This document shows positions 32,960 to 42,294 of a stretch of 64,000 nt of DNA, in pieces. Positions within the stretch are counted from its first letter, which is position 1, and each line of letters starts with the position of its first letter. The stretch comes from Aneurinibacillus sp. Ricciae_BoGa-3 (GTDB lineage Bacteria; Bacillota; Bacilli; Aneurinibacillales; Aneurinibacillaceae). The notes below the pieces were generated by a model. The model did no database searches and was not told where the DNA came from. It saw only the letters and a list, made by a program, of their open reading frames with translations. The translations under genes and the position numbers were made by a program. The stretch is from assembly GCF_028421645.1 (NCBI RefSeq), contig NZ_CP116887.1, forward strand, positions 746,001 through 810,000. Direction: 5' to 3'.

Positions 32960-34729
32960 GTGAAGACGGTTGAACAGGGAAAAAAGATTGATCCAATTAC
33001 CGCCCAGGTCATTCGCGGCGCGTTAGAAAATGTAGCCATTGAGATGGGCCATAAGCTTGCTCGCATGTCATACTCAAGCATCATTCGGGAATCCGAGGAC
33101 TTTGGCTGTGCACTGGTTGACGTCAACAATCAGCAGCTGTGCGAGTCCAGCCACAGCACGCCGCTGCAGTCCGGACCCATTCCTGGCTATGTGCGCGGAA
33201 TTCGAAAAATTATGGCAGAAAGAGGCGATGAGTTCGCGGACGGTGATGTCATCATGCATAACTCCGCCTATCACGGCGCTTCGCATGGACCTGACATCGG
33301 CTTTTGTGTACCTGTATTTTATAAAGGCGAGCTCATTGGATTTTCGGTGACCACTGCACACCATCTGGATGTGGGGGCCTTAACACCCGGCAGCTGCGGC
33401 ATTGTCGATGCGGTCGACGCCTATGCGGAAGGCCTTCAGTTTAAAGCGATCAAGGTGTATGACAAAGGGCGCAAGAACGAATACGTATGGCACATGCTGC
33501 GCGATAACATACGGGCGAGCGACATGGTGGTCGGCGATATGGAGGCTCAGATTGCGGCAGCTAAAATCGGCGCCCAGCGCTACCTGGAGATTGTGGAGAA
33601 GTATGGGCTGGAAACCGTGCTGGCGGCGAGCGATGACCTGATGAGCTACTCTGAAACGATGATGCGCAGTGCGATTGAGAAACTGCCGGACGGCGTATAT
33701 GCGGCAGAAGGCTTCCTCGACGGTTATCTGGACAGCCCGGACCCTGCCAAACGCAACTTGAAAATTGCCGTGACCGTCACGATTGATGGCAGTGACATGA
33801 CGATTGATTTGACGGGAACCGCGCCGCAAATCGACGATCGCCCGATCAATATGCCGCTCGAAGGTACGGTCGATTGCGCCATTTACTTAACACTGCGTTC
33901 GATTTTGCTCGACTCCACCATCTATGGCACGATTCCGCAGAACTCCGGCCTTACCCGTCCGGTGCGCATCGTGGCTCCTAAAGGGACGCTGTGCAATCCG
34001 ATTTTTCCGGCGCCAACGATCGCGCGGTTCGGTTCCGGCAATATCGTGGCGGATACGTTAATGAAAGCGCTGAGTCAGGTTGTGCCGCGCCAGGTAAGCG
34101 CGGGTGTAGGCAACTTGAATGTTATCGCGTTTAGCGGCCTGAAAGGCGAAGACTACTGGGTGTACATGGATATTATGGAGGGCAGCTACGGCGGCCGTTC
34201 TGGAAAAGACGGCATGGATGCGGTGGATACGCTGTACGCCAATACGCGAAATAATCCAATCGAAGACATTGAATCCCATTATCCGCTGCGCATTAACCGT
34301 TATGAACTGCGTAATGACGGCAGCGGTGCGGGCAAATGGCGGGGCGGCCTCGGTTCCGTAAGAGAGGTTTCCTTCCTGGCTCCAAGCAGTTTCTCTGTCG
34401 AAGGAGAGGGCCATGCCCATGCGCCATGGGGATTTAGCGGAGGCGAAGACGGCAAGGTTGGCAGCCTCAGTTTAAATCCAGGCATCGAAGGGGAAGAAGC
34501 CCTGCCTTCCAAGATTCCGAACAGGCGTGCAAAAGAAGGAGATACCCTGCAGCTGGTTGGACCGTCTGGCGGCGGATACGGAAATCCAATGGAGCGGGAT
34601 GCAGAACTTGTTCTGGCAGATGTGCTGGATGAATACATCTCCAGGGAGACGGCGCGTGATAAATACGGCGTCATCATCATGGACAGCGGAGAAATTGATT
34701 ACGAAGCCACAAGTAAAGTACGAAAGTAA
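32960..34729 (+). CDS. hyuB: Hydantoinase/oxoprolinase subunit B
   Basis: The protein has 589 residues and starts with GTG 32960, one base after the hyuA stop. It begins KIDPITAQVIRGALENVAIEMG, a signature of the hydantoinase B family, and contains SYSSIIRESEDFGCALVD, HGASHGPDIGF and the C-terminal GGGYGNPMERD. It provides the hydrolytic half of the HyuAB complex. Full length and no damage seen. A terminator-like stem lies between this gene and hyuC. Confidence 0.92.
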   Translation: MKTVEQGKKIDPITAQVIRGALENVAIEMGHKLARMSYSSIIRESEDFGCALVDVNNQQLCESSHSTPLQSGPIPGYVRGIRKIMAERGDEFADGDVIMHNSAYHGASHGPDIGFCVPVFYKGELIGFSVTTAHHLDVGALTPGSCGIVDAVDAYAEGLQFKAIKVYDKGRKNEYVWHMLRDNIRASDMVVGDMEAQIAAAKIGAQRYLEIVEKYGLETVLAASDDLMSYSETMMRSAIEKLPDGVYAAEGFLDGYLDSPDPAKRNLKIAVTVTIDGSDMTIDLTGTAPQIDDRPINMPLEGTVDCAIYLTLRSILLDSTIYGTIPQNSGLTRPVRIVAPKGTLCNPIFPAPTIARFGSGNIVADTLMKALSQVVPRQVSAGVGNLNVIAFSGLKGEDYWVYMDIMEGSYGGRSGKDGMDAVDTLYANTRNNPIEDIESHYPLRINRYELRNDGSGAGKWRGGLGSVREVSFLAPSSFSVEGEGHAHAPWGFSGGEDGKVGSLSLNPGIEGEEALPSKIPNRRAKEGDTLQLVGPSGGGYGNPMERDAELVLADVLDEYISRETARDKYGVIIMDSGEIDYEATSKVRK

Positions 34730-34744
34730 AGTCAGCAGCGACAG

Positions 34745-34779
34745 TCCCTGCGCGGTTCATTCCTCGCGGGGATTCTTTT
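34745..34779 (+). terminator. Terminator-like stem between hyuB and hyuC
   Basis: TCCCTGCG (34745-34752) can pair with CGCGGGGA (34765-34772) with one G-T pair, followed by TTCTTTT. Partial termination here would lower hyuC and permease expression relative to hyuAB. Confidence 0.45.
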
Positions 34780-34802
34780 AACTACACAGGCGGGAGGACG
34801 CG

Positions 34803-36050
34803 ATGGTTACCACATACGCAATCAACGCAAAAAGAATCGCTGAACATATTACCCGGTTAGGGGAGATTGGGAGGACGGCGGATGGAGGCGTGCACCGTAT
34901 GGCGCTTTCCGAAGAAGACCGGCAGGCGCAGGCACTGGTGACACAATGGATGGAAGAGGCAGGAATGCAAGTCCGCCTGGATAACTTTGGCAATCTCATC
35001 GGCCGCAAAGAAGGAACAAACCCGAATGCATCCCTGGTGATGCTAGGCTCCCATATTGATTCGGTTCCAAACGGCGGAAAGTTTGATGGCATCATCGGTG
35101 TGGTCGGCGCCATTGAAGGGGTGCGGGCCCTGCAGGAAGCGGGCATAGCGCTCTCACATCCGGTGGAAGTTGTCGCGTTTTGTGACGAGGAAGGCCCCCG
35201 TTTTAATGGCGGGTTATTCGGCAGCCGGGGAATGGTCGGCAGAATCGAGCAGAAGGATCTGCAGCATACCGACCTGGGCGGCATTACGCGGTATGAAGCG
35301 CTGCAGCAGTTTGGTTTGCAGCCGGACCGCATGGCTGAATCGATCCGTAAAAAAGGAGAGGTTGGCCTGTATCTGGAGATGCACATCGAACAGGGCCCTT
35401 ATCTGGAGGCGGCGGGCAAAGCGGTAGGCATTGTAACGGGAATTGCCGGACCTGTATGGCTCAACATTCGGATAACAGGGGAAGCAGGGCATGCCGGAAC
35501 GGTACCGATGAATATGCGGCAGGACCCGATGGTTGGTGCAGCGGAAATCATTCACGCGATTGAAGGGATATGCAGCGCAGATCCGGCGGCACCAACGGTT
35601 GGCACGGTGGGTCGCATTACAGCCAAACCAGGCGGCGCCAATGTGATACCGGAATCGATCGAGTTTTCCCTCGATATTCGTGATACGGATCCCGTGCGCA
35701 GAGATCATGTCTTTAATAAAGTGAAGGATTTTATTCAACAAGTATGTGATAAGCGAAAGCTAAAGCATGACGTCCAGGTGATGATGGAGGTTCCACCGAT
35801 GAATTGCGCGTCCCACGTGATTGAGACGATGACAGAGCTCAGCCAGAAGTTATCCCTTGATGCCCCTCATATGATAAGTGGGGCCGGGCATGATGCTATG
35901 CTCCTCGCCGAGATTACCGATATCGGCATGATTTTTGTCCGGTGCCGCAAAGGGATCAGCCACAGTCCAAAAGAGTGGGCCGATACGGAAGATATCGCAA
36001 AAGGAACACAGCTGCTTACAGAAACGCTGCTCAGGTATGCCAGAGCATAA
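34803..36050 (+). CDS. hyuC: N-carbamoyl-L-amino acid hydrolase (M20 family amidohydrolase)
   Basis: The protein has 415 residues. The metal-binding motifs are GSHIDSVPNGGKFDG (about 80-94), DEEGPRF (about 128), HIEQGP (about 196) and the C-terminal GAGHDAM and SHSPKEW. The order and spacing are those of the M20 carbamoylase/allantoate amidohydrolase subgroup. It removes the carbamoyl group from N-carbamoyl-L-amino acids, the product of HyuAB, to give L-amino acid, CO2 and ammonia. An allantoate or ureidoglycolate substrate cannot be excluded by sequence alone, but the neighbours favour the hydantoin route. GGCGGGAGG precedes ATG 34803. Confidence 0.88.
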   Translation: MVTTYAINAKRIAEHITRLGEIGRTADGGVHRMALSEEDRQAQALVTQWMEEAGMQVRLDNFGNLIGRKEGTNPNASLVMLGSHIDSVPNGGKFDGIIGVVGAIEGVRALQEAGIALSHPVEVVAFCDEEGPRFNGGLFGSRGMVGRIEQKDLQHTDLGGITRYEALQQFGLQPDRMAESIRKKGEVGLYLEMHIEQGPYLEAAGKAVGIVTGIAGPVWLNIRITGEAGHAGTVPMNMRQDPMVGAAEIIHAIEGICSADPAAPTVGTVGRITAKPGGANVIPESIEFSLDIRDTDPVRRDHVFNKVKDFIQQVCDKRKLKHDVQVMMEVPPMNCASHVIETMTELSQKLSLDAPHMISGAGHDAMLLAEITDIGMIFVRCRKGISHSPKEWADTEDIAKGTQLLTETLLRYARA

Positions 36051-36177
36051 ACAGGAAGGGCTAAAAGTGAACGGGGTAAAGTGACGGGCTACAGTTAACA
36101 GCCGCATAGGACGGCTGTGAGACCCGCTCCAGACCGATTGGCCCACGTTCCTAAATAAATAAGGGAGGGCAATATTG

Positions 36178-37644
36178 ATGGATTCAACTGTAAACCCTAT
36201 CGTCAATCCAGATCCTTCCTTATACAATGAAGATCTTGCGCCTATTCCAAAAGAAAAGAGGAATTGGGATTGGCTATCCTACTCCATGATCTGGATGGGA
36301 ATGATCCACAACATCGTATCGTATGAACTGGCCGGAAGTTTAATTGCGATGGGTATGAATGTATGGCAGGCATTAGGCGCTGTGGCTCTCTCAAACGTAG
36401 CGTTGATCGCGGCCATATGGCTCAACAGCGTGGCAGGTGCGAAATATGGTTTGCCATTCCCGGTTTTGATAAGAGCCTCATTCGGGCACAAAGGGGCGCA
36501 TGTGCCGGTCTTAATTCGTGCGTTTGTCGCCATTTTCTGGTTTGCCGTGCAGGCGTATGCCGGCAGTAAAGCCGTTGGCGCTGTCTTAAGTGTGTTATTT
36601 CCCGGGTGGGTTTCGCTTGGCAGCCATACCTTTTTGGGGATGGGCCTTAACGATGCGATAGCCTTCGGGGTGTTCTGGCTGCTGCATGCCTGGGTGATTT
36701 CCCATGGGATGGAGCGGGTCAGGCGTTTTGAAATGTGGGCGGGACCGCTCGTTATCGTGCTTGGCTTAGGTTTGGTGGGGTGGGCCATAAATATTGCGCA
36801 CGGAGTAGGGCCTTTATTTTCGGTGCCGGCGAAGCTTTCCGGAGGGTCATTCTGGAGTAGTTTCTTCCTTTCTGTTTCCGGGATGATCGGTGTACTGGCT
36901 ACCTTGGTGTTGAACATTCCAGACCTTACCCGTTTCTCCCGCAGCCAGAAGGATCAAGTCATCGGCCAGGCAGTGGGGTTACCCGTGATGATGACCTTTT
37001 TCGCTGTGATGAGCATCATGATCACGGCAGGAACGATTATCGCTTTTGGCAAGCCAATAACCGATCCGGTCCAGCTGTTGCTCCAATTTAAGAGCCCTGT
37101 GGTGGTGCTGCTCGGAGCGTTTGCCCTGCTTATTGCAACTCTCTCTGTTAACGTAGTGGCAAACGTCGTGTCACCTGCATACGACTTGATAAACTTATTT
37201 CCTAAGAAGCTCAATTTTGTGAGTGCAGGTATCATCTCGATAGCGATTGGTGTACTGTTTGCTCCCTGGCTCTGGTTTAATAACGCGGGCACTATTTTTA
37301 ATATCGTAGGCGCCATCGGAGGTATGTTAGGACCGGTGTCTGGAATCATGATTGTAGATTTCTATTTAGTACGGCGCCGTGAATATGACCTCAATAGTTT
37401 CTTCGTAAAAGAAGGGCAGTACACATTTAGCAACGGGTGGAACCCGCAGGCCTTTATCGCAATGGCTTTAGGTGTAATTGTAGCCTTGATTGGGCTTGTG
37501 GTTCCGTCTCTGCAAAGCCTCTACACCTATAACTGGTTTTTAGGGATCGCAGTCGGTGGAGTCTCTTATTTCTTCTTGATGCGGTTGAAGCAAAGCGAGT
37601 TCGTGCCCGAGCAACTGAATCCAATAGAACAAAATGAAGCTTGA
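36178..37644 (+). CDS. hyuP: NCS1-family permease, second hydantoin-type importer
   Basis: The protein has 488 residues with about 12 membrane helices. The NCS1 pattern is NWDWLSYSMIWMGMIHNIVSY, helix 3 WFAVQAYAGSKAVGAVL, NIPDLTRFSRSQKDQ and NVVSPAYDLINLFPKKLNFVS. It is clearly a member of the same family as the permease at 27227-28657 but much diverged from it, so the two may have different substrates. ATG 36178 with GGGAGGG about 9 bases upstream is chosen over the TTG one codon earlier. It is the last gene of the hyuABC unit. A 14-bp terminator follows. Confidence 0.87.
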   Translation: MDSTVNPIVNPDPSLYNEDLAPIPKEKRNWDWLSYSMIWMGMIHNIVSYELAGSLIAMGMNVWQALGAVALSNVALIAAIWLNSVAGAKYGLPFPVLIRASFGHKGAHVPVLIRAFVAIFWFAVQAYAGSKAVGAVLSVLFPGWVSLGSHTFLGMGLNDAIAFGVFWLLHAWVISHGMERVRRFEMWAGPLVIVLGLGLVGWAINIAHGVGPLFSVPAKLSGGSFWSSFFLSVSGMIGVLATLVLNIPDLTRFSRSQKDQVIGQAVGLPVMMTFFAVMSIMITAGTIIAFGKPITDPVQLLLQFKSPVVVLLGAFALLIATLSVNVVANVVSPAYDLINLFPKKLNFVSAGIISIAIGVLFAPWLWFNNAGTIFNIVGAIGGMLGPVSGIMIVDFYLVRRREYDLNSFFVKEGQYTFSNGWNPQAFIAMALGVIVALIGLVVPSLQSLYTYNWFLGIAVGGVSYFFLMRLKQSEFVPEQLNPIEQNEA

Positions 37645-37703
37645 AAAGCTTAATTTCCGCTGGAAGCATCTGTTGGCAGCCATTCTAATGAGACGAATAA
37701 GCG

Positions 37704-37739
37704 AGTGAAAAAGAACCCCTAGGCTGGTTCTTTTTCACT
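37704..37739. terminator. Bidirectional-type terminator, 14-bp perfect stem
   Basis: Arms 37704-37717 and 37726-37739 are perfect reverse complements, with T5 inside the right arm. It ends only 19 bases before the next start codon, so transcription of the following operon must read through or start inside the stem region. Confidence 0.7.
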
Positions 37740-37758
37740 GATAGCAGATGGAGGTGCA

Positions 37759-38619
37759 ATGTTGATACCAGGATGTACGATTGTGGCGATTCGAAACGGA
37801 GAAAATTATCTTTTGGCGTCCAACAGTGATAATCCATGGGATACCAGGACGAGAGTGCGAGTGGTTGAAGGGGATAAGGGTCGGTTCGTTGGGACAGAAC
37901 TTATTTGTCCTGATGATAACCTGCCATGGTCCAGTATGATTACGAGAGGAATAAATGATAGAGGAATTGCTTTTACTTTTGCCTATGTCGATTGCAGTCC
38001 GGAATTCTACCAGGGAGGCATTGGTTTTAAAGAGTTCGGCCATCACATTTTGAGTGGTTTCCAATCATTGCAAGAGATTGAACACTATTTACGGCATGAG
38101 CCTGTGCAAACTCACGGCAATTTTCTTTTCGCTGATGATCAAGGCAATCTATTAGTAAGCGAAATTCATCCAAAGAAGAAGCATTTTCAATGGAACCCGG
38201 ATACTGTCGTGATTCGCACGAACCATTTTATGAATCTTCCTTTTGTTAATGATAAGGAAGTAGCGGAAACCTGTTCCATTCTACGCTATCAATCAGGGAT
38301 GCATAGGCTCAGTGAAGGCAAACGGGAAGGTGCAGTTGAGTTTTTACAGGCTTTACTTTGCAACCATCATTTACAGGAACATACGTCTGCTTGGGGAAGT
38401 TCAACCTGTAATCATGGTGATGCAGTAGGAACCGTCAGTTCGGAAATTCTTGACCCTCTAAATAAGGAGATTTTCTATTGCTATGGCCCTCCTTGTGGAG
38501 AGGGTGGAGACATGCAAGCATGGGGCAAATATGTTTCGTTCCAATTGAGTGGTTGGAGTGAAGGAGAACTAACAACGATAAATGGAGAAATTTTAAGCAA
38601 GGGGGTTAAGTCATGCTAA
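37759..38619 (+). CDS. C45-like Ntn hydrolase (acyl-transferase/amidase family)
   Basis: The protein has 286 residues. A cysteine close to the N-terminus (MLIPGCTIVAI, Cys6) followed by SNSDNPWDTRTRV resembles the C45/choloylglycine-hydrolase Ntn superfamily, where a processed Cys is the nucleophile. GITDRGIAFTF-type and LVSEIHP segments and the asparagine in RTNHFMNLP also fit. Such enzymes hydrolyse or transfer acyl-amide bonds. The substrate is unknown. The gene overlaps the next one (a sodium/solute symporter) by 7 bases, so the pair may import and cleave the same amide compound. GGAGGTGC precedes ATG 37759. Confidence 0.72.
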   Translation: MLIPGCTIVAIRNGENYLLASNSDNPWDTRTRVRVVEGDKGRFVGTELICPDDNLPWSSMITRGINDRGIAFTFAYVDCSPEFYQGGIGFKEFGHHILSGFQSLQEIEHYLRHEPVQTHGNFLFADDQGNLLVSEIHPKKKHFQWNPDTVVIRTNHFMNLPFVNDKEVAETCSILRYQSGMHRLSEGKREGAVEFLQALLCNHHLQEHTSAWGSSTCNHGDAVGTVSSEILDPLNKEIFYCYGPPCGEGGDMQAWGKYVSFQLSGWSEGELTTINGEILSKGVKSC

Positions 38620-40088
38620 ATAGCGCCATTGGGTATATCACGATGTTCGTTTTTGGAATTATTATGGTTTTAATTTCTATAGCTATGAAGCGAAAGGGTA
38701 AAAATAATCTGGATGATTTTTTAGCTGCACGTGAAAGTATGAGCTTGCCTATGACCATGAGTTCTTTAGTGGTCGTTTGGGTTTGGAGCAGTTCCCTGAT
38801 GGGGGCAGCAGAAGGAGCCTACAAGTTTGGCGTCGCTGGTTTTTATATGTATAGTTTCTCGGTTCTTTTGTCCGCGTTATTGCTTGGGTGGCCTATTTTT
38901 AAGAGGGTACGCAAGATAGCCCCTTCCATCAGTACATTGCCTGAATTCATGAAATTGAGATTGGGAAAAAAAGCCCATCTCGTTTTCGCTATTGTGGGTA
39001 TCCTGCAATCCTTCTTCTGGGCAGTGCTGCAGATTACTGCCATCGGGCTTGTCATGAATGTTTTGTTTGGCATTCCTCATGCAGCTGCCGTTATATTAGG
39101 CGCGCTCATTGTTACCACCTATGTAACAATCGGCGGGTTAAGGGCATCCATCGGAACAGATGTTGTGCAGTTTGTTATGCTGCTTCTTTTGCTGGCGATC
39201 ATCATCCCTACCACGTTGTGGGTAGCAGGCGGGCCGAGTGAAATCTACCAGGGACTGGCGCATTCCTCTGTTAAAACAGCAACGCTGCTGTATACGAAAG
39301 AAAGTATTACGGGATGGCTATTCGTTAGCATTCTTTCTTTTCTTAACTATGCGATTATTGATCAGAGTGTATGGCAGCGCGTATATGCAAGCAAAAAAGG
39401 AACGGAATCGAAGCTGATTCTTGGCACGACATTTTTATGGCTGCCGATTCCTGCGGTTGCAGGTCTAATCGGGATGATCGGTTTGGCTAAGGGAATTAAT
39501 GTGAACCCTTCGGAGGTCTTTCCTGCGGTTGTGGGTCAGCTGCTTGGTAGCTGGGGAGCCTATGCCATGGCCGTCATCATGATTGCCACGATTTTGTCTA
39601 CTACAGATTCCTGCCTTAATGCATTGTCGACGCTCATTGTAAGAGATATTTACATTCCTTATATTAGAAAAAATGCTCCCATGGCAGCAAGCCAGGAAAT
39701 GAAAGTGGCACGTGGTGTCGTCATCATCGGTGGGTTATGTATAGCGGCATTTAGCCTGGCGCAAGTCTCGATATTGTACCTCAATTACGCAGTAGGCGCA
39801 TTAACACTAGCGATGACGTGGCCATTTGTTTTATCTGTGTTCATCAAGAGACTGAATAAAACGGCAGCCTTTTGGGGATTGGTGATAGGTACGCTTTCAG
39901 CCCTCTATTTTGCCGTACTTCCTGGGGCGGGACTCATTGAACCGGTGCTTCCTTTGTGGGTAGGTTACTTAATCTCACATATTATTGCTGCCGCCATCCC
40001 GTTAATCGGTACATTATTTTCACCTGATCACAACTTTCAATATCATCAGGCATTCCATGAGGGGGGAATCGTAAATGGCATTGAGTGA
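38613..40088 (+). CDS. Sodium/solute symporter (SSS family)
   Basis: The protein has 491 residues and about 13 membrane helices. After helix 1 comes NLDDFLAARESMSLPMTMSSLVVVWVWSSSLMGAAEGAYKFG, the sodium-site helix of SSS carriers. ALIVTTYVTIGGLRASIGTDVVQFVMLL and the LSTTDSCLNALSTLIVRDIY helix 8 motif (TTDS) are also typical. It imports a solute with Na+, in this operon perhaps the substrate of the C45-like hydrolase. ATG 38613 lies inside the end of that gene. A 52-residue membrane protein overlaps its 3' end. Confidence 0.87.
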   Translation: MLNSAIGYITMFVFGIIMVLISIAMKRKGKNNLDDFLAARESMSLPMTMSSLVVVWVWSSSLMGAAEGAYKFGVAGFYMYSFSVLLSALLLGWPIFKRVRKIAPSISTLPEFMKLRLGKKAHLVFAIVGILQSFFWAVLQITAIGLVMNVLFGIPHAAAVILGALIVTTYVTIGGLRASIGTDVVQFVMLLLLLAIIIPTTLWVAGGPSEIYQGLAHSSVKTATLLYTKESITGWLFVSILSFLNYAIIDQSVWQRVYASKKGTESKLILGTTFLWLPIPAVAGLIGMIGLAKGINVNPSEVFPAVVGQLLGSWGAYAMAVIMIATILSTTDSCLNALSTLIVRDIYIPYIRKNAPMAASQEMKVARGVVIIGGLCIAAFSLAQVSILYLNYAVGALTLAMTWPFVLSVFIKRLNKTAAFWGLVIGTLSALYFAVLPGAGLIEPVLPLWVGYLISHIIAAAIPLIGTLFSPDHNFQYHQAFHEGGIVNGIE

Positions 40089-40233
40089 AGGTGGTTTTAT
40101 TGTCATCACTTATATCCTGCTCATCTGGTTTATTGTCTCTAATCTACTATTAGCCTGCTACTGTTTTAAAGAGTGGGTTTTCGGAACATCAAAAAGACTA
40201 AAGCTTGTGCATCCGAAGAATGAAGGTAAATGA
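40075..40233 (+). CDS. Small single-span membrane protein coupled to the symporter
   Basis: The protein has 52 residues. One hydrophobic helix (IVITYILLIWFIVSNLLLACYC) is followed by a basic tail (KRLKLVHPKNEGK), giving an inside C-terminus by the positive-inside rule. The ATG at 40075 lies 14 bases before the symporter stop, behind GAGGGGGGAATC, a strong ribosome site within that gene. Several SSS carriers have a small membrane partner encoded next to them, so an accessory role is likely but inferred. Confidence 0.6.
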   Translation: MALSEGGFIVITYILLIWFIVSNLLLACYCFKEWVFGTSKRLKLVHPKNEGK

Positions 40234-40240
40234 AGTAGCA

Positions 40241-40268
40241 AAGGCTCCCCGTCCGGGAGCCTTTATCA
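40241..40268 (+). terminator. Intrinsic terminator of the symporter operon
   Basis: AAGGCTCCC (40241-40249) pairs with GGGAGCCTT (40255-40263) around a 5-base loop, followed by TATC. Confidence 0.75.
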
Positions 40269-40294
40269 TATAGCTGTGAAGATTCAATACCAAT

Positions 40295-40909
40295 TCACGA
40301 GCCTAAATTTTTCAAATGCGAGAATAATACTTCTGGTTGGGAAAAGAATGGTGAATGGTCTGTATCCATAGTAAGCACTTGTCGACAAGGTGTTTTGGTG
40401 TGCATTTCTCGTTGGCACTTTGTGGAGATTGCATTATCTTTAAGCGTCTCAATATAAACACGAGGAACGCTGCCAAAATTATGTTCCGTTACGCGAGCAG
40501 GTGTGATAAAGGGTGATAGTGGTTGCAAGCAAAGTTTTTCTTCAGCTTCCAAACTATCATTTTCGGAGCATTCACCATAAAACGTATCCTTTATAAGATG
40601 CTTTTCAAGTTTTAATAAGGTTTTATCTTCACTAATGACAACTGCTGGAGGAATATCTTTTTTGTCATTTTCCAGTATTTGCAACAAATTTTGTTCGTTC
40701 GTTGGAAGAAAGGCGCATACATAAAAGAGCAATTGAATTTTCTCAGGACAATATTCAGCCGTTTGGGTTATAACAAGTCCTCCCATGCTATGCCCTACCG
40801 AAATAACGGGTTCGGATTCCTCATCCAATATCTCGCATATACTGTCGGTGTAAAGCTGGATGGCAATAATGATGAAGTATTGGCTTTTATCTATAAATTC
40901 GCTTCTCAA
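40295..40909 (-). pseudogene. Alpha/beta hydrolase lacking its N-terminal part
   Basis: The nucleophile elbow GHSMGG and the C-terminal lobe with TMDTDHSPFFSQPEVL (catalytic Asp/His region) are clear. The protein lacks the roughly 50-60 residues with the first strands and the oxyanion loop (HG). The first 18 codons (from 40909 down to about 40855) are not hydrolase-like and come from the antisense of the neighbouring truncated gene. The fold without its first strands is unlikely to be active. Family resemblance is to the small plant-esterase-like hydrolases (salicylate-binding protein 2 type). Confidence 0.65.
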
Positions 40910-41293
40910 CGAATTCCAGTTAGCTCTTATTTTGGCACAGACAATTCAGTGGATGTATTGATGTTTTATTGTGTTCATGTTTTCAGTCAAGATATCTATT
41001 ATTTAGATCAAGAGCGGGCTATTGTTATCTATAAGCAGGAAGAAAACGAGCTTCATCTATTTGACATTATCAGTCAATCCCCAATTGATATTCATGATAT
41101 ATTGGTAAATATTTCTGGTAAAGATACAACTAAAATCGTTTTTCATTTTACCCCAGACTATCAAAATATAAGCACAGAAAAGAACACTTTCCATGGGAAT
41201 GAAGTGTTGTTTATGAAAGTAGCAGAAAAAGAATTCAATCTCATGTCAAATGATAATGTAAACAATGTAAACAGGGAGAGCATAAATTTATAA
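40859..41293 (+). pseudogene. C-terminal part of a GNAT-like acetyltransferase
   Basis: From about 40859 the plus strand reads DGNNDEVLAFIYKFASQRIPVSSYFGTDNSVDVLMFYC and continues to 41293. It resembles the C-terminal half of a GNAT acyltransferase, with the acetyl-CoA-binding N-terminal half missing. The frame upstream of this point is only the antisense of the hydrolase gene. The two genes are thus fused head to head by a deletion near 40855. Confidence 0.45.
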
Positions 41294-41369
41294 AAGGCCT
41301 GTCATATTTACTTAATACAAATTGGTTATATTCAAATAGACCCTTGTTAGCAAACAACCTTCTCTTAGG

Positions 41370-41394
41370 CGCAGACTGCAGTCTGCGTTTTTTT
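41370..41394 (+). terminator. Intrinsic terminator, 9-bp palindromic stem with T7
   Basis: CGCAGACTG runs directly into its complement CAGTCTGCG (41370-41387), followed by a run of seven T. Confidence 0.8.
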
Positions 41395-41517
41395 CTACCA
41401 AAAAAAGCGATCATCCCTACGGATCGCTTCGTTGTGTATAATTATATTGTAAAATGTATCGTTCGCTGTAAGCTGGAGATGGGTACAATGTAAAGAAAAC
41501 ACTAAAGGAGAAACCTT

Positions 41518-42192
41518 ATGTGCGGCCGATTTACGTTAACTACACCTTTGGATGTTTTGCTAGATCGATTCCAAGCGACAACCGCAATTGAAGATTATAC
41601 CCCTCGGTACAATATCGCTCCGTCCCAGCAAATTCTTACGCTGATAAATAACGGGAAAGAGAATAGGCTTGGCTATCTTAAATGGGGTCTTATCCCTTAC
41701 TGGGCACAAGATCCGAAGATTGCCTATAAAATGATAAACGCCCGTGCTGAAAGCATTGACCAAAAGCCCAGCTATAAACACTCTTTTAAAAATAAGCGCT
41801 GCTTGGTTATCGCAGACAGCTTCTATGAATGGAAGAGGGAGGACGGCAAAAAAAGCCCACACAGGATCCGCCTGAAAAGTGAGCAGCCTTTTGCTTTTGC
41901 TGGCCTATGGGATAAGTGGGTGTCAGGGGACGGGGAACCAGTCTATTCCTGTACGATTATTACGACAAAGCCAAATGACTTGATGGCATCCATTCATGAC
42001 AGGATGCCTGTCATTCTTACAAAACAACAAGAGAAGATATGGCTGGATCGAGATGTGAAGGATACGGACTTGCTTAAACGTTTCCTGGTCCCCTATGATG
42101 CCAAGGAGATGGAAGCTTATCAGGTTTCCAACTTGGTCAATTCTCCAAAAAACGAAGTTGCTGAATGTTTGCTCCCCATAAATAGTTTGTAG
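41518..42192 (+). CDS. SOS response-associated peptidase YedK/HMCES (SRAP)
   Basis: The protein has 224 residues and starts MCGRFTLT, so Cys2 becomes the N-terminal residue after methionine removal, as the mechanism requires. RYNIAPSQQILTL, WGLIPYWA, NARAES, RCLVIADSFYEW (with the active-site Glu) and HDRMPVIL are the family motifs in order. SRAP proteins form a covalent thiazolidine with abasic sites in single-stranded DNA and protect them during replication. It is a single gene between two terminators. GGAGA at about 41507-41511 precedes the ATG. Confidence 0.93.
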   Translation: MCGRFTLTTPLDVLLDRFQATTAIEDYTPRYNIAPSQQILTLINNGKENRLGYLKWGLIPYWAQDPKIAYKMINARAESIDQKPSYKHSFKNKRCLVIADSFYEWKREDGKKSPHRIRLKSEQPFAFAGLWDKWVSGDGEPVYSCTIITTKPNDLMASIHDRMPVILTKQQEKIWLDRDVKDTDLLKRFLVPYDAKEMEAYQVSNLVNSPKNEVAECLLPINSL

Positions 42193-42294
42193 AAACCGTA
42201 GCAAAATTTTAATGCACCCGTAACATAAAGTTAACATCCATAAGCTATATTTAAAGCACCCCCATATTTTACATACCTTCCCTGAGCTACGAAA

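Noticed and set aside
34900..36050. hyuC as an allantoate amidohydrolase of a purine pathway
   Set aside because: The M20 subgroup allows it, but no other allantoin or ureidoglycolate genes are present, whereas hydantoinase and racemase genes flank it.
41401..41432. Second hairpin after the GNAT remnant (AAGCGATC with GATCGCTT) as a riboswitch
   Set aside because: A simple 8-bp stem next to a terminator; no further structure to support regulation.
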